DNA of 64,000 bases from Gordius sp. MW1 (Eukaryota > Nematomorpha > Gordioida > Gordea > Gordiidae): the NCBI GenBank assembly GCA_964036665.1, contig OZ038529.1, positions 3,224,001-3,288,000 on the forward strand, in the 5' to 3' direction. The notes below the pieces were generated by a model, which saw nothing but the letters and a program-made list of their open reading frames with translations, was not told the origin of the DNA and did no database searches. Every line of letters begins with the position of its first letter. The stretch's first letter is position 1. Both the position numbers and the translations under genes were made by a program. Positions 23,096 to 32,990 of the stretch are shown piece by piece.

Positions 23096-23482
23096 GTTCA
23101 AAATAACGACAGTATCATAATACTGACAACCATTATATGTATATAATAAAATATATAGTATTATATATAAGCAATTTCTACATACTTATTATAATATATT
23201 AAACACTAAATTATATAATTAACAAAGAAAAGTTATTATAAAATTACTTAATCTTATTAAGTGTTATATACTTGTGCATTCCATGAGGAGTATAGCTTGA
23301 AATATATTCAATACTAAATTATATAATTAAGTATTACAAGTTAGTCTGGTAAAGGGTGCTATATAATTAAGTGTATATAATAAACTATATGTAATAATAT
23401 AAAAGCAATTTATACATAATTAATATATTAAATACTAATTTTTTATGGTTGTCGTTATTATGATACTGTCGTTATTTTGAAC
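23096..23482. mobile_element. Foldback/MITE insertion in U3
   Basis: GTTCAAAATAACGACAGTAT at the left is mirrored by ATACTGTCGTTATTTTGAAC at the right, and the inverted repeats extend to about 38 bp with one or two mismatches. U1 and U2 lack the segment. ATGTATTT occurs on both sides (23081-23088, 23490-23497), a possible 8-bp duplication, though a TA duplication cannot be excluded. The interior is AT-rich and non-coding. Confidence 0.75.
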
Positions 23483-23874
23483 ATGATTCATGTATTTAAG
23501 TTTAAAGAGGGCTAGTTATTTAAAAAATAATTTAGTATATCTGAAAAAACTTTTTATACAGCTTTGTTAGAATAAAACGGCTACAGAATAATAATTATAG
23601 CGCTTGGTAAAAAAATAAAAAATGTTGATCATCGTGTAATTACCAAATCAATTTTATTTTACATTTATACAATAGTTTTAAATCTAAGATCAAGTTAAAT
23701 ACATTGTAAATTTATAAAAATATTGTAAACAAAATAATAATATTCAATCGCCTCTGATACATCCTTTCTGTCCTCGTCTGCCAGTGTTAAATCTATTAAC
23801 AAATTAAAGAATCAATGTAATTGTTAATTAAACATTATAAAGTAATATTTTAAATAAAAGCTCACCATAGCGAG

Positions 23875-24209
23875 CAAATTTTTATTATAAATATAATTTT
23901 TTACCATTATCCTCCCAATCTGGGTAGGACCTTCGTGATATTGATATCGAGACATGGGAAAAATTGATCTGTTTGTAAAAAGGGAATAACTTAAAAATAA
24001 AGTAATTTATATTGAAAATTAAATTATCAATAAAAATTTTAAATATTAGCTAAAAATATTAAACTTTATATACCTCTAGTTGCAGGGGTTATATGTTTAA
24101 AACGATGAATGTAACTGTTCAAGCGCATAGAAACGCTCAACCAAATATGAAAAATAATGACCAAAAGGATAAATATAGCCGCTTCAGCTCCTCCGATTAG
24201 ATTTGACAT
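23875..24209 (-). pseudogene. Small-peptide gene of unit U, U3, frameshifted
   Basis: Exon 1 starts MSNLIGGAEAAIFILLVIIF with ATG at 24207-24209. One extra A in the run at 24120-24122 shifts the frame after VSMR and brings an early stop. The donor (AGAG/GTATAT at 24073) and the exon 2 block (stop TTA on the plus strand near 23899) remain. Either this copy is dead or a truncated peptide is made. Confidence 0.4.
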
Positions 24210-24999
24210 TAGCTTGAGTATAATTAAATTAAATTGATGAAATGTTTTAAATAGAAACTAATTCTATTATTTTTAGAATTTTAATTATGAAAGTAAAGTT
24301 TAAAATACATAACCGTAAAAATAAATTCTATAACGGAAATTTGATTTCACTTCGAAAATTCTATAAGAAAAGATAAAAAAAAATTATGATTTATTCTTTA
24401 AGCGCTTTACATTAGAGTTTCTTTAAAATAAATTAATTAAACGACAAAATTGTAACTGCATAAGGTTTAATTTCATTTTTTGGTTGATAACTTAAATTAT
24501 TATTATTAGGTAAAAACGATGCTTTTATAGTTTTTGTATAACTAAATATAATAGAAATACCTATGCCCAAATTTTAATATTCTCAAGACGTCTAGATATT
24601 TATACAGTGTTAAATTATATAAACATATTTAACAGAGAATAAGATGAAGCGAGTGTCTTAGATTTGTCGGAATATATTCTTGGTTTTTATAGAAAACTAA
24701 ACGACGATGGTTGAAGTAATTTGGAGGAAAATTTATTTGTTATAATTGCTAGAACGAGAAATTTGTTTAAATTTTTTTTAATGTTTATATATATAATCTT
24801 ACACAAACCTGCACTGAAACTTATCTAGATATTAAGTTACTCTCTAATGTTGTTAGACCCCATAAATGAAGGGCATAGACGGGCAGCTGCCCCCTCCCCC
24901 AAATCTAAAATCTAGTGTAAAAAATATTTTTTGCCCCACCCTCTACTCTATGCTATGATCAGGGGTTTGTGTATATATAACGCGTTGAGATATTTATTA

Positions 25000-25230
25000 A
25001 ATGTATAAAGATAATATTTAATTTGTTTTCCTTGTTAATTTAATAAACATCAAAGAATAATAAGTTCGAACACAAATAAAAATCTAATTAATTTTGTAAC
25101 TGGCTTTTAGCTGGCCTCAGGTATATCTCGGCCGGGCCCGAGCCAGCTAGGTTATATTACGGCCCGTCCAGCCCCTGGTCGTTGTTTTATTTAAATGCAG
25201 AAGCCCGTTTTGGGCTTTTATTACCCGTCC
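25000..25230. repeat. Dispersed repeat with CCCG-rich core (copy 1)
   Basis: Shares AATAAACATCAAA, ATCTAATT.ATTTTGTAAC, GGCCCGAGCC, TTATATTA and GAAGCCCG in the same order with 49735-49975. It probably belongs to the same element as the pieces at 26514-26700 (compare 50140-50330). No gene. Confidence 0.5.
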
Positions 25231-25799
25231 TATCCTAAACTTATTTGTAACATTTTTTTATATACAATTCTTTTTCAATTCAGTCTAGGTTAATAACAAA
25301 AAACAAAAAAAATTGTCCTCGCGGAGGCTTGAACTCAAATTAGTGGAGGCAAAAGCCAGGCAAGGGGGGGGGGAAGTGGGAAATTTTAAAATGTAGGTTT
25401 TATATGAGGCAAATGCAACTAGTGTTTAAATAGGTTTAAAAAAATTACCCTCCCGAGATTCAAACTCATATAAATGGGGTATGGGTCCTTGTTAGGGGGG
25501 TGCGGTGAAGCGTGGGAAAGATTTGTTGCCACCGGGTATCGTACTCATGATGTCTTAATCGAAATCCCGAGCGGTCGCAGTGGTAAACATGACGAAATAT
25601 GACGTCATTTTGACGTTGGCATATCGGGGCACAATAAACGAGGCTCTTTTTTGCGATAGGGTAAAATAAGGGGGGGGGGGGCAATTACAGAGGGAAAAAT
25701 GAAAGCCAACAAGCAGTCATTATTATTTATTTTATGCCCAAAAAATTTATTTTTTGTATATATGAAGCTAAGATACCATAAATGCCAAACCGTGCAGGC

Positions 25800-26115
25800 T
25801 CAAAAAAATTAGATTCTAGCTTTTGGCTGGGGTCAGATAAAGTAGAAGTAAGCTACAGGCATCATTAATTTGCAGGGAATAATGTTTCGCTATCATCCGT
25901 TATATGGCAACAAACTAGACGAATTGGCAAAAGAAATTTACATAGCAGAAAATATAAATAGAAATTACCCAGAATTTTGACCTTTGGCCAGGGTCAGATA
26001 AAGTAGAAGTAAGCAACGGTCATCCTTAATTTGAAGGGAATTATTTAGCCAGTTTCATATCAGATATATAGCAACAACCAGACAAGTTGCCTACAATTCA
26101 TAAACAATAAAAATA
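25800..26115. repeat. Two diverged tandem units of about 165 bp
   Basis: TTTTGGC.(A/G)GGGTCAGATAAAGTAGAAGTAAGC followed by TTAATTTG(C/A)AGGGAAT appears at about 25818 and 25983, with AGCAACAA.C.AGAC.A.TTG after each. No gene. Confidence 0.6.
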
Positions 26116-26345
26116 ATTAGTCGGGCACAAAAAATGGAATTTGTAGGGCGACATCGAAAAATTAAAGGCACCTAGTGGTCTTTAGCTAGTGTATTTGCGA
26201 AAGCAAAATAAAAGTCTTTTGCAGAAGTATAAGTCCACAGCTATAAAGCCGTATAAGTATCCACGGCAATTATTTAAAAATTACAGGATGGACAGGACGG
26301 ACAGAAGGACGGACGGACAACCAAAAGCGCCAATAAATTGCATAG
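26110..26345 (+). repeat. Dispersed repeat R, copy 1
   Basis: Shares GGTC.TTAGCTAGTGTATTTGC, GTAAGTCCACAGC and ACAGGATGGACAGGAC with 44820-45000. Its right end (GGACGGACAACCAAAA then ATAAATTGCATAG.AATTAAT) resembles the arms of the palindrome at 51849-52248, so it may be a member of the same family. Confidence 0.55.
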
Positions 26346-26803
26346 AAATTAATAAACAGCAACACGCACTTGATTCGAAGTGTTAAAGAGATATGCAATT
26401 TGTCAATGTAAAAAGATTGGGGTACGTTAATTTATGATGTAATTTAAAAAATAAAAATGCTAGGATAAAAATAATTTTATTAATTATTTTTCTTCCCTTT
26501 ATCTACATACTATATGTATAGAGCAAATTTTAACCCATTAGTTTGCAAGTTATTGACGTTTGAAAAACGCTATATCGCTGTTTTTGGCAACTTTGACAGC
26601 AAATATTTAAAACACTTCACGTGTAGAAAAAAATACAAAAAATTTATTTGTTTTCACCTTAATAACTCTACCAGAATTTGCAAACAATTTGTCAGTTAAT
26701 TTTTTTCGTTGACCCGTGTAATTATATTATTAATTATGGCCTACAAAATGCTAAATGCTGCTGCGTGTTATCTCAATTTAATTCGTCTATCTATATCAAT
26801 GTA

Positions 26804-26964
26804 CATGGGCGTAGCTAGGATTTGAATCAGAGGGGGGAGCAATAATGATTAGCGGAAAAATAATAATTTTTTAAAATTTTAGTCATATTTATATTAGATT
26901 TTAAAGAATTTATGAATTTGGAAGACAGCCATCCATCCCTGCCCCCCCCCCTTGACTCCATCTG
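26804..26964. mobile_element. CATGGGCGTAGCC MITE (eroded right end)
   Basis: CATGGGCGTAGCTAGGATTTG starts it, followed by AGAGGGGGGAGCAATAATGA. The right half ends CCCCCCCCCCTTGACTCCATC, a decayed version of the usual right end. No target duplication seen. Confidence 0.65.
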
Positions 26965-26999
26965 TATAATCCTTAATTCAGAACTACATTAATTTTTCA

Positions 27000-27720
27000 A
27001 ATTGTTAATAGATTGAACACTGGATGACGAGGCCAAAGGTATGCGATGTTAATTTTATCATTTGTTCACAATATTTTTATAAATTTAATGTAAATTTGAT
27101 ATTAGATATAAAATTCTAGCATAAATAAAATAAATTGATTTAGTAATTACCAAAAGCGCTACAATTATATTATTCTGTAGAGGTTTTATTTTAACAAAGC
27201 TGTATGAAAAGTTTCTTTAAATATACTAAATTATTTCAAAATAACTAGCCGTAAACTTTAATCTTACTAGGCCCATAACATGAACAAAAATTCATCTCTA
27301 ATTTTGCATTGTGTTAGGATGGAGAAAATAAATTTATTCAAATATTCTTGCGCAAAAGTTTTCTAATTTCATTTATTTTTACAAATTTACATAATTTTAT
27401 AGGAGCTTGTGCCCTTTGAACTAAAAAGTAATTAATAAAATTAGTTTTAATTTATTTAACGGTTTATATAAAATTGGCTTTCAAATATAAAATTTAAGTA
27501 GTAAACAATTTTCGAATTCTTTCTGGCCATTTGATTTTCAAAGTTCAATATTAAAATGTTGAAAATTGATTTAAAATCAATAACATTTTTACTCTTTCTC
27601 TTGGCTATTCACATAGGAATATGCGACTAAATTTTTTATGATATAAATTCTAATTCTAGTGCAAATATTAATGCTCAAAGTAAAGTTTTTTATTATAGAA
27701 TTTTGTTAATTTTAACTGTT
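27000..27720 (+). repeat. Old inverted fragment of unit U
   Basis: In opposite orientation to U1-U3, it repeats ATTGTTAATAGATT.AACACTGG (the acceptor and third exon-like block), then AATATTTTTATAAATTTA, CAAAAGCGCTA, TTTTAACAAAGCTGTAT and finally CACATAGGAATATGC. It is clearly more diverged than U1-U3. Exon 1 and exon 2 are not included. Confidence 0.7.
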
Positions 27721-28560
27721 TAAAATGCTTTTACCGAATTTATTGGTAAAATACATATAAAGATGAATGAAATAAATATAAAAAAGTTTTCGATAATGCT
27801 ATTGAATTATATTTACAAATAGTAATGCAGATTTATCTGTATTATAAAAAAAGATTCGCGATTCATGGGATAGCAAAGAAATTTATTTCCCTATTTTTAA
27901 AAAAAATTAAAGGCTTGGGGGCCAAAGGTTGTTAGAGCTGGCGCAATGGGACAGAAAATTATAGTAGTGTTCTCAACTAAAATGATTTTTATTTATTAAT
28001 AAAACTTTTAGAGTTTTAATTACTTTATTAATTATTTCAAATTATTTATAATCATTTGCAAGCAGGACGAATTTATGTCAACGTCTCCAAGGTCATACCA
28101 AGAATAAGATAACGAGTATACTATTGTTTTTATAATGCAATTCGCTCATAAAATCTCAATTTTATAATTTAATAATTGTTTTTTTTGGCAAGACTAAGAA
28201 AAACTTTAATTTATTTTTCACTCTAATAATTATACCATTTGTAAAATTTATTAATCGATTTGATAATGGAAGGAGAAGCCACTATACTACAAAACCTAAC
28301 TTTTATCCTTTAGTTCTTAGATATTTCATGTTAAGTTACAATTGTATTTTCTTTGTTGTTATCAAAATTCATAAATTAAATGCTAAAATTGTAATAAATA
28401 CGTGTACTTTAAATAAATTAAATTTTATATTTAAAATTATGTTGACATTTTAGGATAGGGAATCTTTAAATTAAATAATAATCCAGCATATTATTTTTTA
28501 ATAAAATAAATGTGATACAATGCATTTCGTTTATCAATACTATATGGTTTATAATTCAAA
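27720..28560. other. AT-rich stretch without recognisable feature
   Basis: No open reading frame of note, no inverted ends and no similarity to other parts of the window were seen. Confidence 0.4.
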
Positions 28561-28576
28561 AATACATACCCTCCCT

Positions 28577-28739
28577 CATGGGCGTAGCCAGCATTCGAAT
28601 TCGAAGAGGGCAATATTGATTTAGGGAGGGGAAAAAGTATAACTTTTGGAAATTCTAGCCAGAATATTATAAATTTTAACAAATTTTTTGGATTTAGAGG
28701 GGGCAGCCGCCCCTCCCTGCCCCCTTGGCTACGTCTATG
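28577..28739. mobile_element. CATGGGCGTAGCC MITE
   Basis: CATGGGCGTAGCCAGCATTCG at the left and CCCCTTGGCTACGTCTATG at the right. The internal GAGGGCAATATTGATTTAGG and GGGGGCAGCCGCCCCTCCC are typical of the family. Confidence 0.75.
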
Positions 28740-28799
28740 CCAATTTAATATCTATAGGAATGTCATTTTGGAGTACTTTTATTATAGCTAAAGCCTTGC

Positions 28800-29475
28800 A
28801 AAATTAAATTTCTTCGGCCCGAGACCGGCTCGAGCCAGACGTCCTCCACTTATATAGCCCGAGCCTGACCCGAACCTGAAAGACCTATTTTATTATTGGC
28901 CCAATACGAGCACGACCCGATTTTTTAAAAAGAAACTCATGAAACTTGAAAATAATTTCACCAAATAAATATAAAACATGATTGTTGTTATTTGTAATTT
29001 ACTAGAATAAGTTTGGAATAAAAAATTTATTTTTAATCGCCACAATTTCCTCAACTAATAATTTAAAACTAAAAGTTGAAACTTTTTAAAATATTTTTTT
29101 AACGGTTCAAATTAAAAAACGTTTTTAAATTATTACCTATTTTATTTTTAAAGTTCTAACAGCTACTATGAATATATTTGAATGAATTGATTTGCAATTC
29201 AGGTCAAAATATTCTAATAAACAGAGGAAAAAGGCTGACGTGGAAGCTATATTATGTATGCTGTGCGAAAATAATTATTTACCATAGGAGTCGAAGTTAT
29301 TTAAATCATAATTTATAAAAGAATAATTTGCTTTGGTTTATTTCGAGCCGGGTTCGGGCCTCGGGTCGGGTTGCCCCATCAGGCCGCACCCGAGCCCCGG
29401 TTGGTTTATTAAATTCTGCCTCAACCCGACCCGATACCCTGTCTGCCGGGGGTTCCGGGCTCTATGAATAGGTGA
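28800..29475. mobile_element. Probable non-autonomous element with CCCGA arrays
   Basis: GC-rich arrays of CCCGA/CCGAGCC words at 28818-28925 and the reverse-complement words (CGGGTTCGGGCC and similar) at 29347-29465 bracket an AT-rich centre. This resembles the hAT-type elements with subterminal word arrays elsewhere in the window. Exact ends and a target duplication were not found. Confidence 0.45.
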
Positions 29476-29776
29476 GTGCTGGTGATGATTAAAATTAATA
29501 AAATCGGGAAGATAATTAAAAAAATTCGCATCTAATTGAAGGACGATTAGGATATCGCAGAAACATGTCAAGATAAAGTTAAATGAAACATTACCACATT
29601 ACCAATATATGTTAATAATTAATAGATATATTAAATAATTCAAAAAGTTATAACTTTTTTCCTTAATATAGGTCTTTAAAATTTGTTTAAAGGAAAAATA
29701 AAAAAATTTGATAAGGTGTTTTTTAAAATATGATATTACTCATTGTAAATTTTATAAAGATAATATTATTAATTCA

Positions 29777-29790
29777 CTGCCATCTAGTGG
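29777..29790 (-). promoter_or_regulatory. CTCF-like motif (perfect consensus match)
   Basis: On the minus strand CCACTAGATGGCAG matches CCASYAGRKGGCRS at all 14 positions. It lies in a scrap of the dispersed V unit. Confidence 0.4.
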
Positions 29791-30252
29791 CGTTTTTAAA
29801 TATTAAAATTTAATGATTCAATAGGAGGTACTTGTAAATATTGGTCTCTATATTTAAAGGCTTAAAATAGATTTATTTTTAATTACTAAGAAAAAATTAC
29901 TGAACAATATTGGAATAAAAACTGAGCAAAAATGAATTAAATATTGAACAAATAATTAAAATACTGAACATTTAATTGTTTGCTGAGCATTTGATTATTC
30001 ACTGAGCATTTGATTATTATACTAATCAAAAATTGAATCAAATACTGGGCAAAATAATTTGTTCTCTTAATATATTATAAAACATTAAAAGGTCCTGTTA
30101 ATTTTTAACTCATAAAAAAGAGATTGTTTTTGGTCTAAAAACGAAACAAAAGTATAGCTGGAGTAGAAGTTTTTAATAATTGGCATCAACAAGCATTTAT
30201 GGACAGTTGATTTAATTATTAACAAATTTTTAGCCAATTTTTAACCTAGACT

Positions 30253-30403
30253 CATGAGCATTGGAATTAGAGGGGAGCAATAATGATTTAGGGAGGGGCA
30301 AAATAATCGTTTTAGCCATAATTTTAATAAAGTTCAACAAAATTTTGAATTTATAGGGGGGCAGCCGCTCCTCCCTGCCCCCCCCCTCTTGGCTACACCC
30401 ATG
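30253..30403. mobile_element. CATGGGCGTAGCC MITE with near-perfect 8-bp duplication
   Basis: Left end CATGAGCATTGG (eroded), right end CTTGGCTACACCCATG. Flanks CCTAGACT (30245-30252) and CCTAGATT (30404-30411) differ at one base. Confidence 0.75.
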
Positions 30404-30846
30404 CCTAGATTACATTATATCTGCAAACATTACTAATTTAAAAGCTAAACTCAATGCTTTAATACATTTCAGTTTTGTCAAAAAGTGTAAATTAAATAAT
30501 ACATAAAAGTTCTCGAACATTTTTAGAATATCAATTTATTAGTAGATTATTTTGTAGAACTCAAAAATTTATAATTCTAACACGTTGGGTTAAACGAGGT
30601 TAGAGCGGGGTGTGACTAGGTTGGAAGAAGGTATATTTAGCTGGAATGGGGCATGAATAATGAATATGAAATTTTTTTAGATAAAATTAGGCATAACAAA
30701 ATAAATAGAAATGTTTGTGGAATTAATATGTTATTTCGTTTTCAAAATTATATAAAATTAATTTCGATTATTGTGTTTCGTTATAAATAACGATCTAAGA
30801 AGCCTCATTTAATGTCTTCGTCCCCATGTATTAAATCAAGACTTTT

Positions 30847-30860
30847 CTGCCATCTAGTGG
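30847..30860 (-). promoter_or_regulatory. CTCF-like motif (perfect consensus match)
   Basis: The minus strand reads CCACTAGATGGCAG, 14 of 14 against CCASYAGRKGGCRS. It sits in a short V-unit scrap about 1.1 kb from the identical site at 29777. Confidence 0.4.
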
Positions 30861-30960
30861 TTATTTTATATTTGTTTTTTTCGCTCCATTTGAAATATAC
30901 AATTATGTTGTGATGAATTGTTATCCTCCATTACATATATAAATATGATAATGATCCATG

Positions 30961-31105
30961 CACGGGCGTAGCCAGGGGGGGGGCAGTTTTCCAAATGCAA
31001 AAACCTTTAAAAATTAAAAGATATTTATGTCTTGCTCTCCCCCCCCTAATTGAACTTTTAAACGTTTCGCCCCCCCCCCCAATCCAAAACCTGATTACGC
31101 CCATG
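30961..31105. mobile_element. CATGGGCGTAGCC MITE
   Basis: CACGGGCGTAGCCAGGGGGGG to ACCTGATTACGCCCATG, with flanks GATCCATG and GATTCATA (6 of 8) as a possible aged duplication. The interior is dominated by C and G runs. Confidence 0.7.
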
Positions 31106-31687
31106 GATTCATATAATTATGAAACTCCTGCAGGCCAGAGTAACGTCTTACAGCGATTTTTATTAGTAAAAAATACCACATTTATATTAATTCATTGCAA
31201 CAGTTATATTAATCAATCTACCGATTCAGGATAGGAGGGTATGGTATTTAATATAGAATAAGCTAATTCGCTCAATTTTTAGTTACATATTGTGACGCTA
31301 GCAGATGATCGCCCTTCATTTGTTGGCAATGGGCCAATTCTCTATTTCTTATTTCTTTGCTCATTTTATGTTCACTCTTTTATTGCGCTATTTTTATTGC
31401 GCTATTTTAATGTCTTTTAGGATCAAAAATGTCCCGCCGTTGTTCCGCCTCACTGGCCCTTCCTGTCAAATATCTGGCTGGATGCGTTTGTTAAGAGTGG
31501 AATAGCAGGAATATTTGAAGGAAGATTCTTTTCGCAGAGAAATATGTAAGTCCTCGTCTTCAGAAGATCCCATTGATATTGAAATACCATGTTCTTGTCT
31601 TAATGCTATTGATAATTCTAGACTATGTTCATTAATTGTGAGCTTTAAAAAATCAGAATCATTTGTTTTAGAATATATATAATCTAT

Positions 31688-31945
31688 CTAGATTGCATGA
31701 TACTTTGTCGTCTTACTATAAAATTTCTGCCTGCAGATGGTACACGTAGAGTGGCTGATAATTTGACATGTTCGGCAGTAATCGCACAGTGATCTGCATT
31801 CTTTGGGATGGGATCTAGAAGTAGACGAAAGGTTTTGACAATCTAAAATGGCGTGTCTTACATAACAAGTGATCAATTGGAGTTGGTAAAGGATTGTTAT
31901 TCCCCCGAATGGTAGGCAACGGATCACTTGAAGGCGATTCACCAT
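31688..31945 (-). other. Cys-rich open reading frame, unrecognised
   Basis: The 85-codon minus-strand ORF contains CRSLCDYCRTC followed by CTICRQK, a zinc-ribbon-like spacing of Cys pairs. A C-terminal Cys-rich tail of a transposase is one possibility. No catalytic motif is attached, and the surrounding 31250-32050 shows only short broken frames. It could be chance. Confidence 0.25.
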
Positions 31946-32216
31946 CTGGGTTCTTTACGCCATTTTTTAAATTCCATTTCTATTAATATAGCCCAAAGAT
32001 CTGGCCAATCAAATTGGCGTCTTTATTACCGGTAAAGATAACGGAAGAAATAAGATCTCCTATTATAATTAGAATTGACCTGTAACTCAATATTTTAGAG
32101 TTATTGCGATAACACCGAAAAATTATTTTGGGCGTAGACATTTATAATTGAAACTGTGCTACACCCACTATTAGATTAAAAATCACAAATCTATCGCTAA
32201 CCCAAGACGCTCGAAG

Positions 32217-32418
32217 TAGTGTTGTAAAAATGTCTGGATTTTGTTAAGTCGGCCTTTGGTTTTAGTCCACTAAACTTAAACAGACCAAAGATTTTTTGGT
32301 CTAATTTTCTTAGCCGATCACTAGGCTTCCTCGAGGTATGAAAACTCATCAAGTAGACCGTTAGTCATTGTTAAGTCAAAGGTCGACCAAACAAAACCCA
32401 GCCGTTTATACAACACTA
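32217..32418. mobile_element. hAT-type MITE, TAGTGTTGTA ends
   Basis: TAGTGTTGTAAAAATG to CGTTTATACAACACTA, with the exact 8-bp duplication GCTCGAAG at 32209-32216 and 32419-32426. Near the ends are GTCGGCCTTTGG and CAAAGGTCGACC. Length 202 bp, no coding capacity. Confidence 0.9.
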
Positions 32419-32611
32419 GCTCGAAGCGATGTGGTAAGACGCCTGTCACAAGTGAAACCCCTGTAGCTGAATTATCGATAAACCCAGCGTGATAAAATAA
32501 ATCTTGAAAGGGGGAGACGAGTTTGTTCTAGACATAGCACGTCTAGTTTAAATTTCCTAGCCAAAATAAGCATTATTTGCTAATACCCCTGTATCATTAA
32601 CGATTGATATT

Positions 32612-32794
32612 CATGGGCGTAGCCAGGGGGGGGGAGACAGGGAGGGGCGGCTGCCCCCCCCCTCTAAATCCAAAAAATTGTTGAAATTCATTAAAATTAT
32701 GGCTAAAATTTCAAAAAATGTTCATTTTGCCCCTCCCTAAACATCCTAAAATCATTATTGCCCCCCTCTAATTCCAAAGCTGGCTACGCCCATG
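32612..32794. mobile_element. CATGGGCGTAGCC MITE with exact 8-bp duplication
   Basis: CATGGGCGTAGCCAGG at the left, AGCTGGCTACGCCCATG at the right, flanked by TTGATATT at 32604-32611 and 32795-32802. This is one of the two best-preserved copies and establishes the 8-bp duplication for the family. Confidence 0.92.
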
Positions 32795-32990
32795 TTGATA
32801 TTTATCGAAGATATATTGACCTCCATTTTATTTAGACTAAGATAAGCAGAGAGCACGGGGAATATTATGAGTTGCTAAAAAAATTATAAGGGGTTCGGTT
32901 AAGAAATTTTACTGACATTCATTAATCAGCTTCTTGTTATTCTGTTAAGTAGGCTGTCAGTCTCATGGAAAGCAGAAACAGAAAGCATAT

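Larger units (their letters stand above)
22454..24697. repeat. Tandem unit U3
   Basis: It starts TAAACGATGGTTGAAGG abutting U2 and ends GTTTTTATAGAAAAC at 24697. There a further unit begins (TAAACGACGATGGTTGAAG) but loses similarity after about 25 bp. U3 contains a foldback insertion (23096-23482) absent from U1 and U2. It is somewhat more diverged from U1 and U2 than they are from each other. Confidence 0.85.

Noticed and set aside
25466..25684. 72-codon minus-strand ORF with His/Arg-rich sequence
   Set aside because: Bounded by G/C runs and tRNA-like repeat debris; no recognisable domain.
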